From Balneolia bacterium (GTDB taxonomy: Bacteria; Bacteroidota; Rhodothermia; Balneolales; Cyclonatronaceae), in contig PXAI01000249.1 in assembly GCA_003567135.1 (NCBI GenBank), positions 1 through 6,660 on the forward strand: a stretch of DNA of 6,660 nt. Direction: 5' to 3'. The position numbers and the translations under genes were made by a program. A model generated the notes under the pieces. It made no database searches. It was not told the DNA's origin and saw only the letters and a program-made list of their open reading frames with translations. Shown here in pieces: positions 1 through 5,817 of this stretch (position 1 is its first letter; every line of letters begins with the position of its first letter).

Positions 1-264
1 AACTTTAACGACATTCTGGATGAAATCCGGAGCACGTTTGCTATCCACCGTAAGATGAACACGATTCTTGGCGGGGTGCACCTTGAGGTGACCGGCGAGG
101 ATGTTACGGAGTGTGTGGGTGGAGCAAACGGCCTGAGCGCGCACGGACTAAAAACCAACTACCGCAGCTACTGCGATCCGAGGCTGAACTACGAGCAAAG
201 CCTGGAAATGGCGTTCTTGATTTCCCGCGAATGGAAGGCAAGCCGGGGCGAGCTGAAGAAGTGA
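1..264 (+). CDS. Type II DAHP synthase, 3' end (partial)
   Basis: This is the C-terminal 87 residues of a class II (plant/AroH-like) 3-deoxy-D-arabino-heptulosonate-7-phosphate synthase, which condenses phosphoenolpyruvate and erythrose-4-phosphate in the first step of the shikimate pathway in the cytoplasm. The reading frame is open from base 1, so the gene begins upstream of the window; full-length members are about 450 residues. Seen directly are GGVHLE at fragment residues 24-29, TGEDVTECVGG at 31-41 and CDPRLNYEQ at 58-66, followed by a hydrophobic helix (MAFLIS). By comparison with the Mycobacterium tuberculosis enzyme, recalled from memory, Glu29 (of HLE) and Asp59 (of CDP) match two metal ligands, while the His and Cys ligands would lie upstream. 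The gene ends at TGA 262-264 with no obvious T-tailed hairpin after it. Its product supplies chorismate, the substrate of the PabB encoded 2.3 kb downstream, but the two are separated by hsp20 and are probably not one operon. Confidence 0.93.
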   Translation, partial: NFNDILDEIRSTFAIHRKMNTILGGVHLEVTGEDVTECVGGANGLSAHGLKTNYRSYCDPRLNYEQSLEMAFLISREWKASRGELKK

Positions 265-400
265 CCATACAAAATTTGTCAGTACACGGCTGACCTCGTG
301 TCATATCAAAACTGACGCTTTGTACACACTCTGAAAAATCGGCAAATCGGGCTTGACAGTTTGTAAGGGCTCATCTGACGGAATTTCATCCGGCATGGGT

Positions 401-416
401 TGGCACAGCAATTGTA
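401..416 (+). promoter_or_regulatory. Candidate sigma-54 (-24/-12) promoter for hsp20
   Basis: The sequence TGGCAC-AGCAA-TTGTA, preceded by T, matches the sigma-54 consensus YTGGCACG-N4-TTGCW closely. The -24 GG is present at 402-403, the TTG of the -12 box lies at 412-414, and the GG-to-G(C/T) spacing is the required 10 nt. The deviations are A for G after TGGCAC and T for C in the invariant GC of the -12 box. Predicted transcription would start near 426-428, giving a leader of about 50 nt before the hsp20 ATG. No good TAnnTTTG box or sigma-70 pair competes: TTGACA at 353-358 has no -10 at proper spacing. No enhancer site could be assigned. Confidence 0.38.
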
Positions 417-465
417 CCTGATGGAAGTGAAATAACAATCACAAACATTGACTAATCGTACAATT

Positions 466-470
466 GGAGG
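466..470 (+). promoter_or_regulatory. Ribosome binding site of hsp20
   Basis: A perfect GGAGG lies 8 nt before ATG 479. It decides the start: the frame is also open from TTG 464, but that TTG overlaps the GGAGG itself and cannot be its start. This is the only strong Shine-Dalgarno sequence in the window, which suggests efficient or structurally controlled translation of this stress gene. Confidence 0.8.
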
Positions 471-478
471 TACCAGTC

Positions 479-913
479 ATGACACTCATTAAATATAGAG
501 ACAGAGATTTCGATAACGTTGTACCAAGAACTTTTTCAGAGATGCTCGACACATTTTTCGATGAGTCTCTCACCAATGTTCGCAGAGGCCAGTTCGTGCC
601 AACCGTGGATGTCGTTGAAAACGATAAAAACTTCAACATTCACGTGAGCCTGCCGGGCATACGTAAAGAGGACATCAAAATTGAATTCGAAGATCGTACG
701 CTGACCATAAGCGGAGAGCGCGAGTTCCACAGAGATGAGGAGAAAAACCGTTATCACCTGGTTGAAAGCCGCTACGGAAAATTCACCCGCTCATTCAGCC
801 TGCCGCGGAACATCAACCGCGAGACTATTAATGCTGAGATGAAGGATGGAATTCTCAACATCACCGTTGAGAAATCTGAAGATGCGGTTTCCCGCCAGAT
901 TGAAATCAAATAA
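479..913 (+). CDS. Small heat-shock protein, Hsp20/alpha-crystallin family
   Basis: A 144-residue cytoplasmic holdase chaperone that would form oligomers and bind unfolding proteins without ATP. The short N-terminal arm (about residues 1-39, with FSEMLDTFFDE) is followed by the alpha-crystallin domain (about 40-132), starting at FVPTVDVVEN. It contains LPGIRKEDI (58-66), LTISGER (75-81), ESRYGKFTRSFSLP (96-109) and the hallmark A-x(4)-G-I-L segment AEMKDGIL (119-126). The C-terminal tail ends in RQIEIK, carrying the I-x-I anchor (Ile141/Ile143) that docks on neighbouring subunits. The length is typical of bacterial class A sHsps. The start is ATG 479, fixed by the GGAGG at 466-470. The gene appears monocistronic: it has its own upstream region and an intrinsic terminator 21 nt after the stop. 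A sigma-54-like element upstream and inverted repeats touching the ribosome-binding site suggest stress regulation. No CIRCE element is seen. Confidence 0.95.
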   Translation: MTLIKYRDRDFDNVVPRTFSEMLDTFFDESLTNVRRGQFVPTVDVVENDKNFNIHVSLPGIRKEDIKIEFEDRTLTISGEREFHRDEEKNRYHLVESRYGKFTRSFSLPRNINRETINAEMKDGILNITVEKSEDAVSRQIEIK

Positions 914-934
914 GCTGTCACAGCGAATAGTTTT

Positions 935-967
935 AAGGCTTCCGGTTAATTCCGGAGGCCTTTTTTG
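935..967 (+). terminator. Intrinsic terminator of hsp20
   Basis: An 11-bp stem (935-945 AAGGCTTCCGG with 952-962 CCGGAGGCCTT, including one G-T wobble) encloses a 6-nt loop and runs into an uninterrupted T-run (961-966). It lies 21 nt after the hsp20 stop and separates hsp20 from the downstream gene set. Confidence 0.9.
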
Positions 968-1025
968 TTTTGAAGTATAAACGAAAATGTTTTCGCCAAG
1001 CCATACGAAAATTTAGGCATTCCCG

Positions 1026-1077
1026 GCACGCCCTGTTGTAGAGACGCCATGCATGGCGTCTCTACAACAGGGCGTGC
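1026..1077. repeat. Perfect 52-bp palindrome (probable interspersed palindromic repeat)
   Basis: Two 26-nt arms are exact reverse complements with no spacer. The axis lies between 1051 and 1052 within ATGCAT, and all 26 pairs match. The core of each arm reads TTGTAGAGACGCCATGC. The element sits between the hsp20 terminator and the next gene and has no T-run, so it is not a standard terminator. GTAGAGACG...CGTCTCTAC cores of this kind are, from memory, found as multicopy intergenic repeats in varied bacteria, including cyanobacteria. The GTAG within it resembles the tetranucleotide used by REP-associated tyrosine transposases (RAYT). Assignment to a REP or MITE-like family is inference; the palindrome itself is certain. 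Confidence 0.75.
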
Positions 1078-1175
1078 GCGCAATTATTTGTTGTTTGTCG
1101 CTGTTTCCACTTTCTCTGATTATCCCGAAAATATCCTGCTGAATTAAGTAAACGAATCACCGTATATTAGGCGCC

Positions 1176-1736
1176 ATGCGACTCGATCCAAAATATTTCG
1201 TCCCGTTTTTACTGATTATCGCCGTTTTCTGTACGCTGCTGATCGTTTATTTTAATTTCAGGCACATCAACAAACAGGAAACGCGCTTTGCCGAACGCGT
1301 TGGCGACGGTACCGAATTCTGGCACTTCAGCTATCCGGAGTACGGAACTGATGAAGGTACGGTTACGCCGTCTGAACTTACCGGCACCACCGACGAAGTC
1401 TTCACCGCGATTCTTTTCTGGGCGAGCTGGTCGGGTAGAGGAGAGCAGGCGCTGATCCGGCTGAATGGAATTGCGGAGGAATCGGGAAATCTGACGATCA
1501 TTGCCGCCGCCGTTCGCGATAATGAGCGCTATATACGGGAATTCCGCGAGGCCAATCCGATGGATGTGATCTACGTAAACGGCACCGAAATTTACCAGGA
1601 AAAACGACTGACAGGCCTGCCCTCGCTGCTGCTTTTTGATACTGAGGGAACGCTCATCTCCGGCACGTTCGGGTTCAGCGGGGAAGAGCAAATGAGGGAT
1701 CTGATTCAGCTCATCAATCCGGAATATCAGCTATGA
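1176..1736 (+). CDS. Membrane-anchored thioredoxin-fold protein lacking the CxxC motif
   Basis: A 186-residue protein. Residues about 8-27 form one hydrophobic segment after Arg2 and Lys6, predicted to be an uncleaved membrane anchor with the remainder periplasmic. The rest follows the TlpA/thioredoxin pattern: a beta strand AILFWASWSGRGEQAL at 78-93 in the place where TlpA proteins have FWATWCxxC, a strand LTIIAAAV at 106-113, YVNG at 133-136, and TGLPSLLLFDTEG at 146-158 with Pro149 in the cis-Pro position. Both active-site cysteines are replaced (Ser86 and Gly89). The only cysteine, Cys19, lies in the membrane segment, so thiol-disulfide exchange is not expected. A structural, binding or scaffold role is possible but unproven. 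The ATG at 1176 lacks a Shine-Dalgarno. The stop overlaps the pabC-like start by 4 nt (ATGA), indicating translational coupling. Confidence 0.8.
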   Translation: MRLDPKYFVPFLLIIAVFCTLLIVYFNFRHINKQETRFAERVGDGTEFWHFSYPEYGTDEGTVTPSELTGTTDEVFTAILFWASWSGRGEQALIRLNGIAEESGNLTIIAAAVRDNERYIREFREANPMDVIYVNGTEIYQEKRLTGLPSLLLFDTEGTLISGTFGFSGEEQMRDLIQLINPEYQL

Positions 1737-2611
1737 GTCGGGATATTCATTTCGTGGATTTATGCGGGAAGATTTTGCCGGAAGATGAAGCCCTGATCCC
1801 CGCAGTTTCAAAGTCGGCGGCTTACGGTGCGGGATGTTTTGAGACGCTGCGATCGTATAAGGGAAAGTTTTTCAGGTTTGATGAACACGCGGAACGTCTG
1901 CATAACGGAATGAACCAGCTCGGGATTTGGGATGAATCGATGGAGACATCCACCCTGAAAAACAGGATTCGTGACCTTTTGCAGCAAAACGATCTGATGA
2001 AAACCGACGCCCGGATCAGAATTCAGGCGGGCGTTACCGGCAGCGCATCGTATCATCCCCCGAAAAAAAACCAGCTTTATTCGCTGATTACTGTCACGAA
2101 GCTCAATGAAACTGCCGAAAGCGGCTACACGCTTTTTCCAGTATCCCGGAAACGAATTCCGGCCGATGCGCTTGATCCGGCGGTAAAGTGGACCCAGAAT
2201 ATCGGCTACATGCTGGCGATGCAGGAAGCAAAGCAAAACGGGTTTGATGATGCGCTGATGCTGAGTCAGCAGGGATTCGTAAGCGAAACCGCAATCGCCA
2301 ATATTTTCTGGAAAAAGGACGGCATCGTTTACACGCCCGGACTTTCAGCCGATATTTTACCCGGAATCACGCGCCGCGCGGTCATTCATCTGCTGCGAAG
2401 TTCCGGTACAGAAATTCGCGAAGGAAACTATCCCCCCGAACATTTGCTCAGCGCGGATGAGATTTGGATTACCAATTCCATCAAAGAACTGGTTTATGTG
2501 GATAAGATCGGCGATTCGGGGTTTCAACCGGGGAAATCATCCCCCAAATACTCTGAGACTTCGCTGAAAAGCCGGCTTAAAGATCTCATCGAAAGCGAGC
2601 TTGAGTTCTGA
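1733..2611 (+). CDS. pabC: Aminodeoxychorismate lyase-like class IV PLP enzyme
   Basis: A 292-residue fold-type IV pyridoxal-phosphate enzyme. The family includes 4-amino-4-deoxychorismate lyase, branched-chain aminotransferase and D-amino acid aminotransferase. Visible motifs are YGAGCFETLR (31-40), RFDEHAERL (48-56), the lysine that would carry PLP (Lys152 in VKWTQNIGYMLAMQEA), ETAIANIFW (185-193, the Glu that typically holds the PLP ring nitrogen), ILPGITRR (208-215) and WITNSIKELVYVDKI (245-259). Lyase activity releases pyruvate from aminodeoxychorismate to give p-aminobenzoate. That choice over an aminotransferase rests mainly on the immediately following pabB gene. The start overlaps the upstream thioredoxin-fold gene by 4 nt, and the stop overlaps the pabB start by 1 nt (TGATG). 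There is no strong ribosome-binding site, which fits coupled translation. Confidence 0.85.
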   Translation: MSRDIHFVDLCGKILPEDEALIPAVSKSAAYGAGCFETLRSYKGKFFRFDEHAERLHNGMNQLGIWDESMETSTLKNRIRDLLQQNDLMKTDARIRIQAGVTGSASYHPPKKNQLYSLITVTKLNETAESGYTLFPVSRKRIPADALDPAVKWTQNIGYMLAMQEAKQNGFDDALMLSQQGFVSETAIANIFWKKDGIVYTPGLSADILPGITRRAVIHLLRSSGTEIREGNYPPEHLLSADEIWITNSIKELVYVDKIGDSGFQPGKSSPKYSETSLKSRLKDLIESELEF

Positions 2612-3915
2612 TGCAGTCCGGTTTTGATACATTTATCAGCGACACCATAAACAGCTATCGCAAATCAGGAAAGCCGGTACTTTTACTCGATACGCAGGAC
2701 TCAGGAAAAGCAGTTCTCGCCGCCGGTGCCAAAGCGTGGATCAGCCTGCGGAATGACCGGCTTGAAACGTGGAGTGAAGGTGAAGAGAAGACGGTAAGAA
2801 TGTGCACGGGGGATGACGTCTGGGAAGCGCTGAAATCCTTTCAAAAACGGCATCAGGCTGATATTTATGGTTATTTCGGGTACGATCTGAAAAATCACAC
2901 CGAACAGCTTTCCTCAGGAAATCCCGATTTCGCTGATGCGCCCGATCTCTGGCTTTTTGTACCGGAAAAAACGTGGACACTCAGCAAAGAAAGCGGAGTT
3001 ATCCGGGATGAAAATGGAAATATCGCTGAACCGGAATCATCGTCCAATCCCCCGAAAATCCAAAATTTCCGGCTTTGGCTTGATGAGGATAATGAGGCAG
3101 AGCGGGTACGGTATATTGAGTCTATAATAACGGCGAAGAAAGAAATTTACGAGGGGGATTATTACGAAATTAACCTTTCCAGGCTCGTGAAAGGCTGTTA
3201 TGAAGGTGATCCGCTGGATTTGTACGGGGCGATGAAATCGTACGGTCCGGTTCCGTTTGGCGCGTACATTTCGGTGGGTGAACTTTCGGTTTGCTGTCAG
3301 TCGCCGGAGCGTTTTTTGAAGCGAACCGGAAGCCGGATTATTTCCGAGCCAATCAAGGGCACGGCGCCGGTAAGCGGGGATGAGCAGAAGGATGAAGCCA
3401 CGCGAAAAGCGCTGCTCAACTCCGAAAAAAATCGTGCCGAAAACCTGATGATCGTGGATCTGGTCAGGCACGACTTCAGCCGGATTGCCAGGCAGGGCAG
3501 CGTGAAGGTTTCGAAACTGTTTGAAATCAGAAAATACAGAACGCTGTTTCAGATGGTTTCCACGGTTGAGGGCGAGGTGAAGCCCGGCACCGACAGCACG
3601 GATATCATCCGGGAATGTTTTCCGATGGGCTCGATGACCGGTGCGCCCAAAATTAGCGCGATGCAGGCGATTGAGCGGCTGGAAAACTATCGCAGGGGAA
3701 TTTACAGCGGGGCTATCGGCTACATCAAAGCCGACGGAGATTTTGATCTGAACGTGGTGATACGAACGGCTATCTGCAAGAGCGGCAACCTTTTGTATGC
3801 TGCCGGCGGCGCCATAACGGCCGATTCTGACCCTGAGGAAGAGTGGGAGGAAACGATCGTGAAAACGCGTGCTTTGCGCGGGATTTCGGGTGCCGGCAAA
3901 CTTGAAACAAAGTGA
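2611..3915 (+). CDS. pabB: Aminodeoxychorismate synthase component I
   Basis: A 434-residue chorismate-utilising enzyme, which adds ammonia to chorismate to give 4-amino-4-deoxychorismate in folate synthesis. An N-terminal region with GYFGYDL (87-93) and a middle strand EGDYYEINLSR (181-191) precede the catalytic core. The core has PIKGTAP (247-253), SEKNRAENLMIVDLVRHD (271-288), RTLFQMVSTVEG (310-321), FPMGSMTGAPKISAMQ (337-352), YSGAIGYI (365-372) and AGGAITADSDPEEEWEE (398-414). The Lys249 in PIKGT is the residue that distinguishes PabB (covalent nucleophile) from anthranilate synthase TrpE (PIAGT), so PabB is preferred. The length suits a stand-alone component I without a fused glutaminase or lyase. 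A PabA/TrpG amidotransferase is not in the window, so ammonia must come from a subunit encoded elsewhere or from solution. The gene is coupled to pabC through TGATG and has no terminator after it. Confidence 0.93.
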   Translation: MQSGFDTFISDTINSYRKSGKPVLLLDTQDSGKAVLAAGAKAWISLRNDRLETWSEGEEKTVRMCTGDDVWEALKSFQKRHQADIYGYFGYDLKNHTEQLSSGNPDFADAPDLWLFVPEKTWTLSKESGVIRDENGNIAEPESSSNPPKIQNFRLWLDEDNEAERVRYIESIITAKKEIYEGDYYEINLSRLVKGCYEGDPLDLYGAMKSYGPVPFGAYISVGELSVCCQSPERFLKRTGSRIISEPIKGTAPVSGDEQKDEATRKALLNSEKNRAENLMIVDLVRHDFSRIARQGSVKVSKLFEIRKYRTLFQMVSTVEGEVKPGTDSTDIIRECFPMGSMTGAPKISAMQAIERLENYRRGIYSGAIGYIKADGDFDLNVVIRTAICKSGNLLYAAGGAITADSDPEEEWEETIVKTRALRGISGAGKLETK

Positions 3916-3917
3916 AT

Positions 3918-3925
3918 TAAATTTG
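3918..3925 (+). promoter_or_regulatory. Possible -7 box (TAAATTTG) for the ATPase gene
   Basis: TAAATTTG matches the Bacteroidota -7 consensus TAnnTTTG exactly and lies just after the pabB stop, about 45 nt before ATG 3971. No TTG is found at the preferred 19-21 nt upstream; the nearest, at 3902-3904, is only 13 nt away. The ATPase gene may therefore be read from pabB or have a weak promoter of its own. Confidence 0.25.
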
Positions 3926-3970
3926 ATTGCGTCTGGTTTACCTAATTGAACTTTGTCACAAATCAGACAC

Positions 3971-5464
3971 ATGAAATTGAATACAGAAAAAATTAAAAAC
4001 GTCGGCCAGCTCAAAAAGTCGGGATGGAAGTCCAGAAGCATCCGCGATGAGCTGAGAGAAAACCTGATAAACGCTATTCGTGAAAAACGGCCGCTTTTTG
4101 AGGACATCAAAGGCTACGACAAAACGGTTTTACCGCAGCTTCAAAACGCCATTCTGGCTAAGCACGACATCATCCTCCTTGGCCTGCGCGGGCAGGCAAA
4201 AACACGGCTTATCCGTTCGCTTCCGTCGTTACTGGATGAATACATGCCGGTTCTGGAAGGCACCGATCTGAATGAAAACCCGTTAGAGCCGATTAGCCTG
4301 CAGGGTAAGAAAATTATAGAGGAGAATGGGGATAAAGCCCCGATTCGCTGGATATCCCGCGATGAGCGTTTTGCTGAAAAACTGGCTACGCCGGATACGA
4401 CTGTTGCCGATCTGATCGGAGATATCGATCCCATTAAAGCGGCCACAAAAAAGCTCGTACTTGCCGATCCTGAAGTGATAAATTTTGGGATCATCCCGAG
4501 AACAAACCGGGGCATTTTTGCGATTAACGAGCTGCCTGATCTTCAGCCCAGAATTCAGGTTGCCCTGCTGAACATCATGCAGGAGCGCGATATACAGATT
4601 CGCGGATTCAAAATCCGAATTCCGCTTGACGTGCTGATGATCTACTCGGCTAATCCCGAAGATTATACGAATCGCGGAAATATCATTACGCCGCTCAAGG
4701 ACAGAATTGATTCGCAGATTATCACGCATTATCCGCAGGATCTCGAAACCGGAATTGCGATTACGGGTCAGGAAGCGTGGGTTAACCGGAACGGATCGCC
4801 GGTTGACGTGCCGCATGTTATCAGGGAAATTGTGGAGCAGATTGCGTTTGAAGCGCGGAAATCTGAGTATATCGATCAAAAAAGCGGCGTTTCGGTGCGT
4901 ATGACCATCACAGCGTTGGAGCAGGTGGTGTCATCTGCGGAACGCAGAACGTACTTTACCGGAGAGAAGAAATTCGAGTTCAGAGTATGCGACCTGTTCC
5001 ATACCGTGCCTGCACTAACCGGAAAGCTGGAACTCGTGTATGAAGGTGAGCAGGAGGGCGCGATCAGCGTGGCGCGTCACCTGGTCGGAAAAGCCATTGA
5101 TACCATTTTCCTGAAGTATTTTCCGAATCCGTCTAACCGAAAATCTGAGGAGCAGCCGTATAAAGAGATTGTGAACTGGTTTGCAGCCGGCAATAAGCTG
5201 GAAGTTTCCGATACGATGGAAACCAAGGCGTACCAGAAGGCACTGAAAAAAGTGGACGGTCTGGAAGAACTGGTGCAAAAATATACGCGTCCGCAAAAGA
5301 AAGAAGAGCTTTGCCTGATGATGGACATCGTTTTGGAAGCGCTGCATCAGCACAGCATTCTTGGCCGGGAAGACCTCGACGAACACGTTTCCTACTCGGA
5401 TATGGTTGGCAGTATGCTCGGCTCACTCGGTTCCAGAGATGATTATGACTTTGGTGAAGGGTAG
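3971..5464 (+). CDS. ChlI/MoxR-type AAA+ ATPase (magnesium chelatase-like)
   Basis: A 497-residue AAA+ ATPase of the helix-2-insert clade that includes magnesium-chelatase ChlI and MoxR. Walker A is GLRGQAKTR (71-79). TPDTTVADLIGDIDPIKAA (140-158) matches the ChlI segment before Walker B. The Walker B position reads GIFAINELPDL (181-191), with Asn-Glu where most relatives have Asp-Glu. Sensor 1 is in YSANPEDYTNRG (225-236, Asn228), a probable arginine finger is in LKDRID (242-247), and a sensor-2-like Arg310 lies in SVRMTITALE. The C-terminal 150 residues are helical, charged and not recognised. Real chelatase activity is not implied: no chlorophyll or cobalamin genes are nearby, and these ATPases usually remodel partners through a VWA-domain protein, absent here. 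The start is taken as ATG 3971; the frame extends to TTG 3953, and neither has a Shine-Dalgarno. Confidence 0.87.
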   Translation: MKLNTEKIKNVGQLKKSGWKSRSIRDELRENLINAIREKRPLFEDIKGYDKTVLPQLQNAILAKHDIILLGLRGQAKTRLIRSLPSLLDEYMPVLEGTDLNENPLEPISLQGKKIIEENGDKAPIRWISRDERFAEKLATPDTTVADLIGDIDPIKAATKKLVLADPEVINFGIIPRTNRGIFAINELPDLQPRIQVALLNIMQERDIQIRGFKIRIPLDVLMIYSANPEDYTNRGNIITPLKDRIDSQIITHYPQDLETGIAITGQEAWVNRNGSPVDVPHVIREIVEQIAFEARKSEYIDQKSGVSVRMTITALEQVVSSAERRTYFTGEKKFEFRVCDLFHTVPALTGKLELVYEGEQEGAISVARHLVGKAIDTIFLKYFPNPSNRKSEEQPYKEIVNWFAAGNKLEVSDTMETKAYQKALKKVDGLEELVQKYTRPQKKEELCLMMDIVLEALHQHSILGREDLDEHVSYSDMVGSMLGSLGSRDDYDFGEG

Positions 5465-5475
5465 CCCGAAAAAAC

Positions 5476-5506
5476 TTGATGCAACCTGAAAATCTATGTA
5501 TATTTG
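5476..5506 (+). promoter_or_regulatory. Bacteroidota-type promoter of rpmE
   Basis: TTG (5476-5478) and TATATTTG (5499-5506) form a -33/-7 pair separated by 20 nt, an exact match to the TTG-N19~20-TAnnTTTG promoter class used by the primary sigma factor of Bacteroidota. Transcription would start near 5510, leaving a leader of about 28 nt without a Shine-Dalgarno. It starts 12 nt after the ATPase stop, so rpmE is probably transcribed independently. Confidence 0.6.
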
Positions 5507-5538
5507 AGACTGACTAAAAACCAAGAAATTCCAGAACG

Positions 5539-5754
5539 ATGAAAAAAGGCATACATCCCGAATACAACGAACTTACCGTACTGATGAGCGACGGTTCGGA
5601 AGTAAAAACCCGCAGTACTCTTAACCCGAAAGATGGCGTTTACCGTACCGAGGTTGATTCGAAAAACCATCCGTTTTACAACGACAGCCAGAAAATGATT
5701 TCATCAGCCGGCCGTGTTGACAAGTTCAACAAGCGTTACGGTAAGAAGAAGTAA
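5539..5754 (+). CDS. rpmE: 50S ribosomal protein bL31, cysteine-free form
   Basis: A 71-residue basic ribosomal protein that bridges the large and small subunits near the central protuberance. Recognisable family blocks are MKKGIHPEY (1-9), KTRSTL (23-28), HPFY (44-47) and the C-terminal SAGRVDKFNKRYG (56-68). The zinc-binding cysteines of the C+ type are all replaced: the usual CxCG turn reads MSDGS (16-20) and the usual CxxCHPFY reads DSKNHPFY (40-47). There is no cysteine in the whole protein, so this is a C- (zinc-independent) bL31. The length is closer to type A than to the longer type B form (about 80-90 residues). The gene stands alone with its own promoter at 5476-5506 and terminator at 5774-5807. 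No Zur-like operator is evident in the short leader. Confidence 0.92.
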   Translation: MKKGIHPEYNELTVLMSDGSEVKTRSTLNPKDGVYRTEVDSKNHPFYNDSQKMISSAGRVDKFNKRYGKKK

Positions 5755-5773
5755 TTTTCTTCCACACAGTTTT

Positions 5774-5807
5774 AAGGACGTCTTCCTTTGGTTGACGTCC
5801 TTTTTTT
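5774..5807 (+). terminator. Intrinsic terminator of rpmE
   Basis: A perfect 9-bp stem, AAGGACGTC (5774-5782) with GACGTCCTT (5794-5802), encloses an 11-nt loop and is followed by a run of seven T (5801-5807). It lies 19 nt after the rpmE stop, in the 63-nt gap before the convergent minus-strand gene. The minus strand has no T-run after this hairpin, so it acts mainly for rpmE. Confidence 0.88.
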
Positions 5808-5817
5808 ATGCCCGAAA

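Noticed and set aside
278..300. Small hairpins after the DAHP synthase stop (GTCAG/CTGAC and CACG/CGTG)
   Set aside because: The stems are 4-5 bp, mutually exclusive and lack a T-run, so a terminator cannot be supported.
353..358. TTGACA as a sigma-70 -35 box for hsp20
   Set aside because: The sequence 16-18 nt downstream (around 375-382) does not resemble TATAAT or TAnnTTTG.
421..435. Four-codon ATG...TAA upstream ORF in the hsp20 leader
   Set aside because: It has no ribosome-binding site and such a short frame is expected by chance.
464..478. TTG start at 464 for hsp20
   Set aside because: It overlaps the GGAGG ribosome-binding site; ATG 479 is correctly spaced and fits family N-termini.
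1163..1170. TATATTAG as a -7 box giving a leaderless transcript for the thioredoxin-fold gene
   Set aside because: It has a mismatch in the TTTG part and no TTG at the right distance upstream, so it is only suggestive.
1209..1691. Minus-strand open frame of 160 codons opposite the thioredoxin-fold gene
   Set aside because: It is antisense to a gene with a clear fold pattern and shows no motifs of its own.
3953..3970. TTG start at 3953 for the ATPase
   Set aside because: It adds six residues with no ribosome-binding site; ATG 3971 is simpler, although the choice is not proven.
3037..4110. Long minus-strand open frame (357 codons) opposite pabB
   Set aside because: It lies antisense to most of pabB and the ATPase start, has low-complexity Arg/Phe-rich composition with no recognisable motif, and is a shadow of the strongly conserved plus-strand gene.
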